Part shown: positions 25,830-34,628 of the stretch, in pieces
Layout of the letters: each line of letters opens with the position of its first letter
Position numbering within the stretch: position 1 is the stretch's first letter
NCBI RefSeq assembly: GCF_030056735.1
Contig: NZ_JASHKN010000004.1
Span: 27,402-91,401 of the forward strand
Direction of reading: 5' to 3'
Length of the DNA: 64,000 bases
Source: Rhodococcus sp. IEGM 1409
Lineage (GTDB): Bacteria; Actinomycetota; Actinomycetes; Mycobacteriales; Mycobacteriaceae
Program-made: the position numbers and the translations under genes
The notes under the pieces: generated by a model
Databases searched by the model: none
What the model saw: the letters and a program-made list of their open reading frames with translations, nothing else
Told to the model about the DNA's origin: nothing

Positions 25830-27776
25830 TTGGGTGTTCTTGCCCGCATTCAGGGTCCTGACGATCTACGTCAGTTGAGCCACGCCGAGATGACGGAGTT
25901 GGCCGACGAGATTCGTGAGTTCCTCGTGCTGAAGGTCGCTGCGTCGGGTGGTCACCTCGGGCCCAACTTGGGCGTCGTGGAGTTGACCCTCGCATTGCAC
26001 CGAATTTTCGACTCGCCGCAGGATGCGATCATTTTCGACACGGGCCATCAGGCCTATGTACACAAGATCCTCACCGGTCGTCAGGATCAGTTCGACACGC
26101 TGCGCAAGCAGGGCGGACTCTCGGGGTATCCGTGCCGCGCCGAGAGTGAACACGACTGGGTCGAGTCCTCTCATGCTTCCGCTGCGTTGTCCTATGCCGA
26201 CGGCCTCGCGAAGGCGTTCGCGCTGACGGGTCAGAATCGCCACGTTGTTGCCGTCGTCGGTGACGGCGCCCTGACCGGCGGAATGTGTTGGGAAGCGCTC
26301 AACAACATCGCAGCCGGCAAAGATCGTTCGGTGGTGATCGTCGTCAACGACAACGGTCGCTCGTACGCACCGACCATCGGCGGCCTTGCCGACCATCTCT
26401 CGGCACTGCGCACCGCACCGAGTTACGAGCGCGCCCTCGACAGCGGCCGACGCATGGTCAAGAGACTTCCCTGGGTCGGGCGCACTGCATACTCAGTTCT
26501 GCATGGGATGAAGGCCGGTCTCAAGGACGCGGTCAGTCCTCAGGTGATGTTCACCGATCTCGGTATCAAGTACCTCGGACCGGTCGACGGCCACGACGAA
26601 GCTGCCATGGAATCGGCGTTGCGCCGGGCGAAGGCCTACGGCGGACCGGTCATCGTTCACGCCGTCACCCGCAAGGGCAACGGTTACGCACACGCGGAAA
26701 ACGACGTGGCCGATCAGATGCATGCCACCGGCGTCATCGATCCCGTCACCGGTCGCGGCACCAAGTCGTCAGCGCCGGACTGGACGTCGGTCTTCTCGGC
26801 CGCACTGATCCAGCAGGCTTCGCGTCGTGAGGACATCGTCGCCATCACCGCGGCCATGGCCGGCCCCACCGGGCTCGCGGCATTCGGTGAGAAGTTCCCC
26901 GACCGCATGTTCGACGTCGGTATCGCCGAGCAGCACGCGATGACCTCGGCGGCAGGCCTTGCATTGGGCGGACTGCACCCCGTGGTCGCTATCTACTCGA
27001 CCTTCCTCAATCGAGCTTTCGACCAGTTGTTGATGGACGTCGCACTGCTCAAGCAACCGGTGACAATCGTGCTCGACCGCGCCGGTGTCACCGGAGTGGA
27101 CGGCGCCAGCCACAACGGCGTCTGGGATCTTTCGCTGCTCGGAATCATCCCTGGGATTCGCGTCGCGGCACCGCGTGACGCCGACACACTGCGTGAAGAA
27201 CTGGACGAGGCACTCCTCGTCGACGACGGCCCAACTGTCGTACGCTTCCCGAAGGGCGCTGTACCGGAAGCTATTCCGGCAGTAAAGCGACTCGACGGAA
27301 TGGTTGACGTTCTCAAGGTCAGCGAGGGCGAGCGGGGCGACGTGCTGCTCGTCGCGGTGGGTCCGTTTGCATCCTTGGCGCTCGAGATCGCCGATCGACT
27401 CGACAAGCAGGGCATCTCAGTTGCCGTCGTTGATCCGCGTTGGGTTCTGCCGGTCGCGGATTCGCTGGTGAAGATGGCGGACAAGTATGCGCTCGTTGTC
27501 ACCATTGAGGACGGCGGCCTACACGGCGGTATCGGTTCGACGGTCTCCGCAGCGATGCGTGCCGCCGGAGTTCACACTTCCTGCCGCGACATGGGCGTTC
27601 CCCAGCAGTTCCTCGATCATGCCAGCCGGGAGGCCATCCACAAGGAGCTTGGGCTCACGGCCCAGGACCTCTCCCGCAAGATCACCGGCTGGGTGGCAGG
27701 AATGGGCAGCGTCGGCGTCCACGTCCAGGAGGACGCGTCTTCGGCTTCGGCTCAGGGTGAAGTCGCACAAGGCTGA
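25830..27776 (+). CDS. dxs: 1-deoxy-D-xylulose-5-phosphate synthase
   Basis: 648 residues. Thiamine-diphosphate motif [17 protein letters not shown] near residue 145, the pyrimidine-binding [18 protein letters not shown] near 365, and a transketolase C-terminal domain. It condenses pyruvate with glyceraldehyde 3-phosphate, the first step of the non-mevalonate isoprenoid pathway in the cytoplasm. TTG 25830 is preceded by GGAGGGA at nine bases; GTG 25833 is the alternative. Length is normal. A strong terminator follows. Confidence 0.96.
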   Translation: MGVLARIQGPDDLRQLSHAEMTELADEIREFLVLKVAASGGHLGPNLGVVELTLALHRIFDSPQDAIIFDTGHQAYVHKILTGRQDQFDTLRKQGGLSGYPCRAESEHDWVESSHASAALSYADGLAKAFALTGQNRHVVAVVGDGALTGGMCWEALNNIAAGKDRSVVIVVNDNGRSYAPTIGGLADHLSALRTAPSYERALDSGRRMVKRLPWVGRTAYSVLHGMKAGLKDAVSPQVMFTDLGIKYLGPVDGHDEAAMESALRRAKAYGGPVIVHAVTRKGNGYAHAENDVADQMHATGVIDPVTGRGTKSSAPDWTSVFSAALIQQASRREDIVAITAAMAGPTGLAAFGEKFPDRMFDVGIAEQHAMTSAAGLALGGLHPVVAIYSTFLNRAFDQLLMDVALLKQPVTIVLDRAGVTGVDGASHNGVWDLSLLGIIPGIRVAAPRDADTLREELDEALLVDDGPTVVRFPKGAVPEAIPAVKRLDGMVDVLKVSEGERGDVLLVAVGPFASLALEIADRLDKQGISVAVVDPRWVLPVADSLVKMADKYALVVTIEDGGLHGGIGSTVSAAMRAAGVHTSCRDMGVPQQFLDHASREAIHKELGLTAQDLSRKITGWVAGMGSVGVHVQEDASSASAQGEVAQG

Positions 27777-27800
27777 CAGTTCGTCTCCCGACAAATCTCG

Positions 27801-27842
27801 AAAAGCGGTGGTCCTCGGATTGATCCGAGGGCCACCGCTTTT
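27801..27842. terminator. Bidirectional terminator between dxs and the sugar transporter
   Basis: 19-bp stem (27801-27819 with 27824-27842; one G-U) and a TTGA loop, ending in TTTT on the plus strand and beginning AAAA, so a short U-tract exists in both directions. Confidence 0.85.
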
Positions 27843-27865
27843 CGGTGCGAAACCGTGAGAACGCG

Positions 27866-29308
27866 TTACTGGACGGATTCGAGTGTGCTGCCCCGGGTTT
27901 CCTTCACGAACCTCAGGACGACGAACAGCGACAGTAGCGCCATGACTGCGTATCCGGCGTAGGTGTACGACAGATTCCAATCGGCGAGTGCCGGGAACGT
28001 CCAGGACACCAGGAAGTTCGCGACCCAGTTGGTGGCGGTGGCGATTCCGACTGCAGCGGCGCGTACCCGGTTCGGGAACATCTCGGAGATCAGTACCCAA
28101 ACCACGGGACCCCAGGACAAAGCGAAGAAGAAGACGAACGCGTTGGCGCCGACGAGTGCGATCGTGGCGTTGGCGCCGGAAAGCGTCGCCACGGATTCAC
28201 CGATCTCGTTCTTCGTCACTGTTGCCGAATGGAAACAGAACGCTGCGGTGCCCAGCGAGATGGCCATGCCGACAGAGCCGACAAGGAGCAGCGGCTTTCG
28301 TCCGACGCGATCGATGACGGCGATGGCGACAAACGTACCGACGATGTTGACCAAGGCGCTCACGACGCTGATGAGCAGCGAGCGATCGGCTCCGAAACCA
28401 ACTGCCTGCCACAGGGTGCTCGAGTAGTAGAAGATCACGTTGATGCCGACCAGCTGCTGCAGTGCGGCGAGCGCGATGCCGACCCAGACCAGATGGGATA
28501 CACCGAGCCGCTTCGAGAAGAGCTGACGCACCGTGGTTTTGGCTTGTTTCTCGCTGAGTGAATCGCGGATCTCGTTCATGCGCACGGTGACGGCGTCGTG
28601 ATCTCCGCCTTCGAGATCGGAGATGATCTTGCGCGCACGATCGTCCTTGCCCTGCGCTACCAGGAATCGTGGGGACTCCGGAATCGTGGTTGTCATGATC
28701 AGGTAGAGGACTGCGGGAACGGCCTCGAGCATCAGCATCCACTGCCAGGCTTCGAGACCCGCGATCTGATTGCGATCGCCACCGGCCGCGGCTTGGAGTG
28801 CGTAGTTGACCAACTGCGATACAGCGATTCCGAGAACGATCGCCAGCTGGTACATCGAACCGAGGCGACCGCGTATCGCGGCGGGGGAGATCTCCGCGAT
28901 GTACGCCGGGGCGATGACGGACGCGAAGCCCACTGCCAGGCCGCCGACCACTCGCCAGAAGGTGAGGTCGTAGACGCTGAACGGAATTGCGGAACCGACG
29001 GCGCCGATGATGAACAACACCGCGGCTATCTGCATGACGCGGATGCGGCCGAGGCGATCTGCGAGTGTGCCTGCGATCCAGGCGCCGAGCGCTGCGCCGA
29101 GCAGAGTCAGTGACACCGTGAGCCCGGTGCCCGAGGCGCCGATGTCGTACTTGTCTCGGATCGCACCGACTGCCCCGTTGATGACGGCGGTGTCGTATCC
29201 GAACAGAAAACCGCCGAGCGCGGCGGCGCCGGCGAAGAGCACTGCATGTCCGACGTCGGCGCGAGTAGCGCCGGATCCACCGCCGGCGGCGGTTCCGCTG
29301 AATGCCAT
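27866..29308 (-). CDS. Sugar porter family MFS transporter
   Basis: 480 residues with 12 hydrophobic segments. Sugar-porter signatures are GGFLFGYDTAVINGAVGAI at residues 24-42, ADRLGRIRVM near 82, PESPRFLVAQGK near 205, and VGRKPLLLVG near 330. It probably carries a hexose or polyol by proton symport. ATG 29308 is chosen because GAGGGGGCAGGA stands directly in front; a longer frame to 29386 lacks hydrophobic or conserved character. Not linked to any sugar catabolic gene here. Confidence 0.9.
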   Translation of the reverse strand: MAFSGTAAGGGSGATRADVGHAVLFAGAAALGGFLFGYDTAVINGAVGAIRDKYDIGASGTGLTVSLTLLGAALGAWIAGTLADRLGRIRVMQIAAVLFIIGAVGSAIPFSVYDLTFWRVVGGLAVGFASVIAPAYIAEISPAAIRGRLGSMYQLAIVLGIAVSQLVNYALQAAAGGDRNQIAGLEAWQWMLMLEAVPAVLYLIMTTTIPESPRFLVAQGKDDRARKIISDLEGGDHDAVTVRMNEIRDSLSEKQAKTTVRQLFSKRLGVSHLVWVGIALAALQQLVGINVIFYYSSTLWQAVGFGADRSLLISVVSALVNIVGTFVAIAVIDRVGRKPLLLVGSVGMAISLGTAAFCFHSATVTKNEIGESVATLSGANATIALVGANAFVFFFALSWGPVVWVLISEMFPNRVRAAAVGIATATNWVANFLVSWTFPALADWNLSYTYAGYAVMALLSLFVVLRFVKETRGSTLESVQ

Positions 29309-29521
29309 TCCTGCCCCCTCAAAGGCCCTACGGTCGACACCCCGATGCGTCGATCCATCCGCGAGCACTCTGCACGCTACGCCCACCGGGGCAGATTTGG
29401 CGGGGACTCACGCGCCGTTATCCAGCTGAGTCCTTTCCGAGGTCGAATCAACCGGTCGCAGAGCTAGAGTATTGATTACAGTGATCACGCAAACAATAAG
29501 ATCGATGCAGGTGAGGGCGGT

Positions 29522-29887
29522 CTATTTGCCCGCGAGACGCTCGGCTTTTGTTGCGATGTCCTCGAGATCCTTGGCCATGAATTTCCGGGTCACCCGCGCG
29601 CCCAATCGCCCGAATACCGCTGTGAAGATCTTCGAGATGCGCGAGGTGGATTCGGATTCACCGGAGAAATACATCTCGAGGATCGTGCCTGTGGCGTCTG
29701 GCTTCAGGGTGAACCCACTCGTGTAGTTCATGCCGTGGGAGTGGGCTTTCACGACCGTGCGGGTGGGAGCCTCGACCTCGGTTACCCACATGTCCTCGGT
29801 TGCTTCCTTGCCCATCATCTTCCGAGTTTCACGCCACTTGATGCCGACGGCGTATCCCTCTCCGGCGAGACGTTCGATCCGGATCAC
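29522..29887 (-). CDS. SRPBCC family protein, N-terminally truncated (possible pseudogene)
   Basis: 121 residues from a weak GTG 29887; no ribosome site. The frame continues upstream for only ten more codons to a TAG that is itself the stop codon of the siderophore-binding gene. The visible part (KWRETRKMMGKEATEDMWVTEVE onward, through the C-terminal helix) matches the later two thirds of SRPBCC/polyketide-cyclase-like proteins, but the usual first strand and helix (about 25 residues with an AP-x-x-VW motif) are missing and not found in other frames. It probably lost its 5' end by deletion; function would be impaired. Confidence 0.65.
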   Translation of the reverse strand: MIRIERLAGEGYAVGIKWRETRKMMGKEATEDMWVTEVEAPTRTVVKAHSHGMNYTSGFTLKPDATGTILEMYFSGESESTSRISKIFTAVFGRLGARVTRKFMAKDLEDIATKAERLAGK

Positions 29888-29917
29888 GCCGGAGAGCGTG
29901 TCGGGAAAATCTCGTTT

Positions 29918-30934
29918 CTAGGCGGAGGCGCGCTTTGCAGCTTCGCTGAGCGTCGGTGTGATCTGGCCGAGGACCCACGGCGTGCTGAGGATGTTGACGT
30001 TGCTCAGTCCGCCGATGACGCGGGTGTCGCTGAGGAAGGCGGTAGATCCGCGCTTGACCGCGTCGAGCCCGCCGACCGCAGGTATACCGGACGGATCGCC
30101 CGAGCCGTCGGTGAAGCCGACGATCACGTCGGCGTCGATGTCGGCGATGTTCTCGTAGGAGATCGTCTTGAAGAAGGTTCCGCCTGCGTTGTCCGCGGCG
30201 AGCTTCTCGACGCCGGGCGCATTGACGAATCCGAGTTCCGTCAGCACCTGGACACGCGGATCGGTGGGCAGGTAGACGTTGATGTTGCTCGCATCGGTGT
30301 CGAAGTTGACCACTGCCAGTGTCTTTCCGGCGAACTCCGGGTGGGCTGCAGCGGTATCGGCGAGAGTTGCGTCGAGGCCGTCGACGAGCTTGTCGGCCTC
30401 TTCGCTCTTACCGACGGCCTTGCCGACGATTCGGGTCTGGTCCTGCCAGGTCGTCTGCCACGCTGCGCCGGGGTAGGCAGCCGTCGGTGCGATCTTGCTC
30501 AGCTGGTTGTAGACGGACTCCTCGAAGCCCTCGTACGGCGCCAGGATCGCGTCCGGTGTCAATGAAGCAATGGTCTCGACCGGCGGCTCGCCGCTCGCCG
30601 GCATGTCGAAGAGCGTGGTCTTGTCCGCGTCGAAGTAGTCCTGCGCCCACGGCATGACGCCGTTGTCGTCCGCGCCGTAGGTGTACTTGGGCTGGCCGAT
30701 CGGAGTGAGATCGAGTGCGTACAGGATGTCTTGTGCGTTCCAGCCGAGGGTGACGAGACGTTCGGGCTTGGTTTCGATCGTCGTCGTGCCGAAGGTGTTC
30801 TCGATACTGACGGGGAATCCGTCCGTACCTTGTGATGCTGTCGAGGTGTCCGAATCAGAGGAGCACGAGACAAGAGTGGTGACTGCAATCGCAGCCGCAC
30901 CGAGGGCGGCGAGGCCCCGAACAGATGTTTTCAT
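29918..30934 (-). CDS. Iron-siderophore ABC transporter substrate-binding lipoprotein
   Basis: 338 residues. Signal peptide with lipobox LVSC (lipidated Cys near residue 24), then a helical-backbone periplasmic-binding fold: ERLVTLGWNAQDILYALDL near 58, DMPASGEPPVETIASLTPDAIL near 112, and NVNILSTPWVLGQITP near the end. It should bind ferric siderophore outside the membrane. No permease or ATPase gene is adjacent, so it must work with a transporter encoded elsewhere. Transcription starts practically at the ATG, under a DtxR/IdeR box (30935-30953). Confidence 0.93.
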   Translation of the reverse strand: MKTSVRGLAALGAAAIAVTTLVSCSSDSDTSTASQGTDGFPVSIENTFGTTTIETKPERLVTLGWNAQDILYALDLTPIGQPKYTYGADDNGVMPWAQDYFDADKTTLFDMPASGEPPVETIASLTPDAILAPYEGFEESVYNQLSKIAPTAAYPGAAWQTTWQDQTRIVGKAVGKSEEADKLVDGLDATLADTAAAHPEFAGKTLAVVNFDTDASNINVYLPTDPRVQVLTELGFVNAPGVEKLAADNAGGTFFKTISYENIADIDADVIVGFTDGSGDPSGIPAVGGLDAVKRGSTAFLSDTRVIGGLSNVNILSTPWVLGQITPTLSEAAKRASA

Positions 30935-30970
30935 GAAGGGCAGCCTAACCTACTACTATTTGACAGCCAA
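30935..30970 (-). promoter_or_regulatory. Promoter with DtxR/IdeR iron box for the siderophore-binding gene
   Basis: On the minus strand: -35 TTGGCT (30965-30970), a 17-base spacer, and -10 TAGGCT (30942-30947), giving a start point at the base before the ATG. Bases 30935-30953 match the 19-base DtxR/IdeR consensus at 14 of 19 positions, with a nearly perfect half (GCCTAACCTA). Iron-loaded repressor would cover the -10 box. Confidence 0.7.
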
Positions 30971-31085
30971 ACGAAACCGTTTGTGCCGTTTATGCAGGTA
31001 GGACCCAGATCGCCGCCGTGGCGGAGCGCGCGCTCGAGAACTTCGTGAAAGACGATGTGGGAACACTCTTCTGAGCCTGCACAAA

Positions 31086-31125
31086 CGTCACGGACGGCGT
31101 ACCCGAGGGCACGCCGTCCGTGACG
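31086..31125 (-). terminator. Hairpin terminator after fadB
   Basis: Perfect 15-bp inverted repeat (31086-31100 and 31111-31125) with a ten-base loop, 16 bases beyond the fadB stop codon on the minus strand. No U-tract. Confidence 0.7.
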
Positions 31126-31140
31126 GGTCTATCGACTTTC

Positions 31141-33246
31141 TCAGACGCTGGCAACACCGGGCGCGAGGAAGCGCTTGCCGTTGACGGCCTCGGAGGTACC
31201 GGTGCGGTCCAGGTACGGCGTGATGCCGCCGTTCCAGAATCCGAATCCGCCGCCGAGCAGCAGGCAGAGGTCGATGTCCTCGGCTGCCGCTACGACGCCC
31301 TCGTCGAGCATGATCTGAATTTCCTCGGCGAACGCGCGACGCGTGCGCTCGAGGACCTCTTCCGAGGTGGACGCCTTGTCACCCTGCGGCCACAGTGCGG
31401 CGACCTCGGGGTCGACGGCCTGACCGTTCTCGCCCCAGGTCCACACGCCGGGCTTGCGTGCCTCGACGAGTGCTTCGAGTCCGGGTGAGCTCTTGAACCG
31501 GTCCGGGTACGACTCCTGCAGGGTCTCGCCGGTGTGCAGTGCCACTGCGGGTCCGACGAGGGCCAGCAAGGTGAAAGGCGACATGGGCATGCCGAGTTCG
31601 GCGATCGCATTGTCTGCGACGTCGAAGGGGGTGCCTTCGTCGACAGCGGACATGACCTCACCCAAGGTGCGGGTGACGAGGCGGTTGAAGACGAATCCGG
31701 CCTTGTCGCCGCACAGGACGGCGGACTTCTTCAGCGACTTCGCGGTGGCGAAAGCCGTTGCGAGAGTTGCGTCGTCGGTCTTCTCGCCCTTGATGATCTC
31801 GAGGAGGGGAAGCACGGCCACCGGGTTGAAGAAGTGGAAGCCCACCACACGCTCGGGATGCTCGAGCCCGGACGCCATCTCCGTGATGGAGAGCGAGGAG
31901 GTATTGGTCGCGAGGATGGTTTCGGGAGCGATGAACTGCTCGAGTTCCGCGAAGACCTTCTTCTTGACGTCCATGTTCTCGAAGACGGCTTCGATGACGA
32001 AGTCGGTCTTGGCGAACGCGGCCTTGTCGAGGGAGCCGGAAACGAGTGCCTTGAGACGGTTCGCGGCGTCGGGGGACAGGCGTCCCTTGCCTTGGAGTTT
32101 CTCGATCTCGGTGTGGACGTACCCGACACCCTTGTCGATGCGCTCCTGGTCGATGTCGGTCAGGATGACCGGCACCTTGAGCTGGCGGACGAAGAGCAGC
32201 GCGAGCTGGCTGGCCATGAGGCCGGCACCGACGATGCCGACGCCGCTGACCTTACGAGCGAGTGAGCGATCGGGTGCTCCGGCGGGACGCTTGGCGCGCT
32301 TGTTCACCAGATCGAAGGCGTACAGACCCGCACGGAGCTCGTCCGTCAGAAGGAGATCGGCAAGAGCCTCGTCCTCGGCCGCGAAGCCCTTGTCGAGCGA
32401 AGCGGCATCGGTGATGTCGGTGCTGCGAGCCAGTTCGAGCAGCTCGACGGCCTTGACGGCGCCGGGTGCGTTGCCCTTGGTCTTGCCGTCGACGATCGCC
32501 TTCGCGCGGGCGATCGCGTCGTCCCAGCCCTGGCCACGATCGATCTCGGGGCGAGCGGGAGTGACGGTGCCGGCGAGGACCTGCGACGCCCAGGCGAGGG
32601 ACTGCTCGATGAAGTCGGCGGAGTCGAGAACGACGTCGACGACGCCGAGTTCGAGTGCCTTCTTGGGGGAGAGCACCTTGTTCTGGTTCAGCGAGTTCTC
32701 GATCACCACGGTGACGGCGTTGGACGGGCCGACCAGGTTGGGGAGCAGCTGCGTGCCGCCCCAACCGGGGACCAGACCGAGGAATGCTTCCGGAAGGCCC
32801 AGCGCGCCCGCGTTGGCGGCAACCGTGCGGTAGTGGCTGTGGAGGCCGACCTCGAGGCCGCCGCCCAGGGCGACGCCGTTGATGAAGGCGAACGTGGGAA
32901 CGGAGGACTCACGTAGGCGTCGGAACACCTTGTGGCCCAAGCGGCCCAGCTCGAGTCCCTGCTCACGCGAGGTGATCGCGGGAACACCCTTGAGGTCCGC
33001 GCCGGCGGCGAAGATGAAGGGCTTGCCGGTGACGGCGACGGCAACCGGGTTGGCGGCAAAGGCTTCGTCGAGGGCAGCGTCGAATGCTGCCAGTCCGCCG
33101 GGACCGAAGGACGACGGCTTGGTGTGGTCGAAGCCGTTGTCGAGGGTGATCAGTGCAAACGGGCCCTCGATACCGGGAACCGAGATGATCTTGGTGTAGG
33201 CGTTCGTGACGACCTCGTCGGCGAATGCTGTTGCAATATCAGACAT
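31141..33246 (-). CDS. fadB: Fatty-acid oxidation multifunctional enzyme (enoyl-CoA hydratase / 3-hydroxyacyl-CoA dehydrogenase)
   Basis: 701 residues. N-terminal crotonase domain with FAAGADLKGV near residue 78, GVALGGGLEVGLHSH near 122 and LGLVPGWGGTQLLP near 157; then the NAD-binding 3-hydroxyacyl-CoA dehydrogenase domain (GVGIVGAGLMASQLAL near 335, HFFNPVAVLPLLEII near 468) and the C-terminal dimerisation domains. It carries out the hydration and second oxidation of beta-oxidation. The ATG follows immediately on the fadA stop codon (no spacer), so the two are translationally linked and the products should form the trifunctional complex. Confidence 0.95.
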   Translation of the reverse strand: MSDIATAFADEVVTNAYTKIISVPGIEGPFALITLDNGFDHTKPSSFGPGGLAAFDAALDEAFAANPVAVAVTGKPFIFAAGADLKGVPAITSREQGLELGRLGHKVFRRLRESSVPTFAFINGVALGGGLEVGLHSHYRTVAANAGALGLPEAFLGLVPGWGGTQLLPNLVGPSNAVTVVIENSLNQNKVLSPKKALELGVVDVVLDSADFIEQSLAWASQVLAGTVTPARPEIDRGQGWDDAIARAKAIVDGKTKGNAPGAVKAVELLELARSTDITDAASLDKGFAAEDEALADLLLTDELRAGLYAFDLVNKRAKRPAGAPDRSLARKVSGVGIVGAGLMASQLALLFVRQLKVPVILTDIDQERIDKGVGYVHTEIEKLQGKGRLSPDAANRLKALVSGSLDKAAFAKTDFVIEAVFENMDVKKKVFAELEQFIAPETILATNTSSLSITEMASGLEHPERVVGFHFFNPVAVLPLLEIIKGEKTDDATLATAFATAKSLKKSAVLCGDKAGFVFNRLVTRTLGEVMSAVDEGTPFDVADNAIAELGMPMSPFTLLALVGPAVALHTGETLQESYPDRFKSSPGLEALVEARKPGVWTWGENGQAVDPEVAALWPQGDKASTSEEVLERTRRAFAEEIQIMLDEGVVAAAEDIDLCLLLGGGFGFWNGGITPYLDRTGTSEAVNGKRFLAPGVASV

Positions 33247-34467
33247 TTAGTTGACTCCTGCCTGGTAGTCAGCGTGGTTCGGGTTCTCCCAGATGACGGT
33301 GCCGCCCATGCCGAGGCCGATGCACATGGTGGTCAAGCCGTAGCGCACGTCGGGGCGTGTCGCGAACTGGCGGGAGAGCTGCGTCATCAGGCGAACGCCC
33401 GAGGACGCGAGGGGGTGGCCACACGCGATGGCGCCGCCCCACTGGTTGACGCGCGGGTCGTCGTCGGCGATTCCGTAGTGCTCGAGGAACGCGAGGACCT
33501 GAACGGCGAACGCCTCGTTGATCTCGAAGAGTCCGATGTCTTCGATCTTCAGGCCGGTGCGGGCCAGGAGCTTTTCCGTGGCGGGAACCGGGCCGATGCC
33601 CATGACGGCGGGGTCGACGCCCTGGTAGGCGAACCCGACCATGCGCATGCCGACCGGCAGGCCGAGCTCCGCTGCGGTGTCCTCACCGGCGAGCAGGGCG
33701 GCGGTGGCGCCGTCGTTGAGCCCGGCGGCGTTACCGGCAGTGATGCGTCCGGCCGGGCGGAACGGCGTCTTGAGCTTCCCGAGATCCTCGACGGTGGTTC
33801 CGGGGCGCGGCGGCTCGTCCTCGGTGGCCAGACCCCAGCCCGCGGAACTGCGAGTGGCGACGGGAACCAAGGTGTCGGCGATGAAGCCGGCCTTCTTGGC
33901 AGCGTCGTACTTGTTCTGGCTGCTGACGGCGTATGCATCCGTGCGTTCCTTGGTGATGGTCGGGAACCGGTCGTGCAGGTTCTCGGCGGTGTTACCCATC
34001 ACGAGGGCGCTCGGATCGACCAGGCGGTCGGCGAGGAAACGCGGGTTGGGGTCTGCGCCCTCACCCATCGGGTGGTGGCCCATGTGCTCGACTCCACCGG
34101 CGATCACGACGTCGTACTGGCCGAAGCCGATGCCCGACGCGGTGGTGGTGACGGCCGTCATCGCGCCGGCACACATGCGGTCGATGGCGAATCCGGGAAC
34201 GGTTTCGGGGAGACCGGCGAGGATCGCAGCGGTGCGGCCGATGGTCAGGCCCTGGTCACCGGTCTGCGTCGTGGCTGCGACAGCCACTTCGTCGATCCGC
34301 GCGGGATCGAGCTGGGGGTTACGACGAAGCAGCTCACGAATCGCCTTGACGACGAGATCGTCTGCGCGCGTGTCGGCGTACATGCCTTTCGGGCCGGCCT
34401 TGCCGAACGGGGTGCGAATGCCGTCGACGAAGACGACGTTGCGTTGGTTGTTTGTGGATGGAGCCAC
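33247..34467 (-). CDS. fadA: Acetyl-CoA C-acyltransferase (3-ketoacyl-CoA thiolase)
   Basis: 406 residues of the thiolase fold. The acyl-accepting Cys is in FAIDRMCAGAMTAV near residue 93, NEAFAVQVLAF near 330, the catalytic His in GGAIACGHPLASSGVRL near 360 and the second Cys in TMCIGLGMGG near 390. It cleaves 3-ketoacyl-CoA in the last beta-oxidation step. GTG 34467 is chosen because AGGAGG lies upstream and homologues start here; an ATG at 34533 would add 22 unlikely residues. First gene of the fadAB operon. Confidence 0.95.
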   Translation of the reverse strand: MAPSTNNQRNVVFVDGIRTPFGKAGPKGMYADTRADDLVVKAIRELLRRNPQLDPARIDEVAVAATTQTGDQGLTIGRTAAILAGLPETVPGFAIDRMCAGAMTAVTTTASGIGFGQYDVVIAGGVEHMGHHPMGEGADPNPRFLADRLVDPSALVMGNTAENLHDRFPTITKERTDAYAVSSQNKYDAAKKAGFIADTLVPVATRSSAGWGLATEDEPPRPGTTVEDLGKLKTPFRPAGRITAGNAAGLNDGATAALLAGEDTAAELGLPVGMRMVGFAYQGVDPAVMGIGPVPATEKLLARTGLKIEDIGLFEINEAFAVQVLAFLEHYGIADDDPRVNQWGGAIACGHPLASSGVRLMTQLSRQFATRPDVRYGLTTMCIGLGMGGTVIWENPNHADYQAGVN

Positions 34468-34573
34468 GCGAATTCCTCCTGATGGAGCTGCCCACCGCAC
34501 CGAAGGGCGGTGAGACGATGGTTCGGCGATCACGGCCAGGCGTCCGGCCTCGTATCGAGCGTACTACTGCCCA

Positions 34574-34587
34574 TTACTGACCGGTAA
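34574..34587. promoter_or_regulatory. Small palindrome upstream of fadA
   Basis: TTACTGACCGGTAA has outer TTAC/GTAA arms and sits about 107 bases before the fadA GTG. It could be a TetR-type operator; no known consensus is claimed. Confidence 0.3.
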
Positions 34588-34628
34588 CTTAACGTGCCGA
34601 ATTGCTCCAACTTCACACCGGGGTCAGG

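Noticed and set aside
32932..34482. 516-codon frame antisense to fadB/fadA
   Set aside because: Gly/Asp/Arg-rich shadow of two well-supported beta-oxidation genes.
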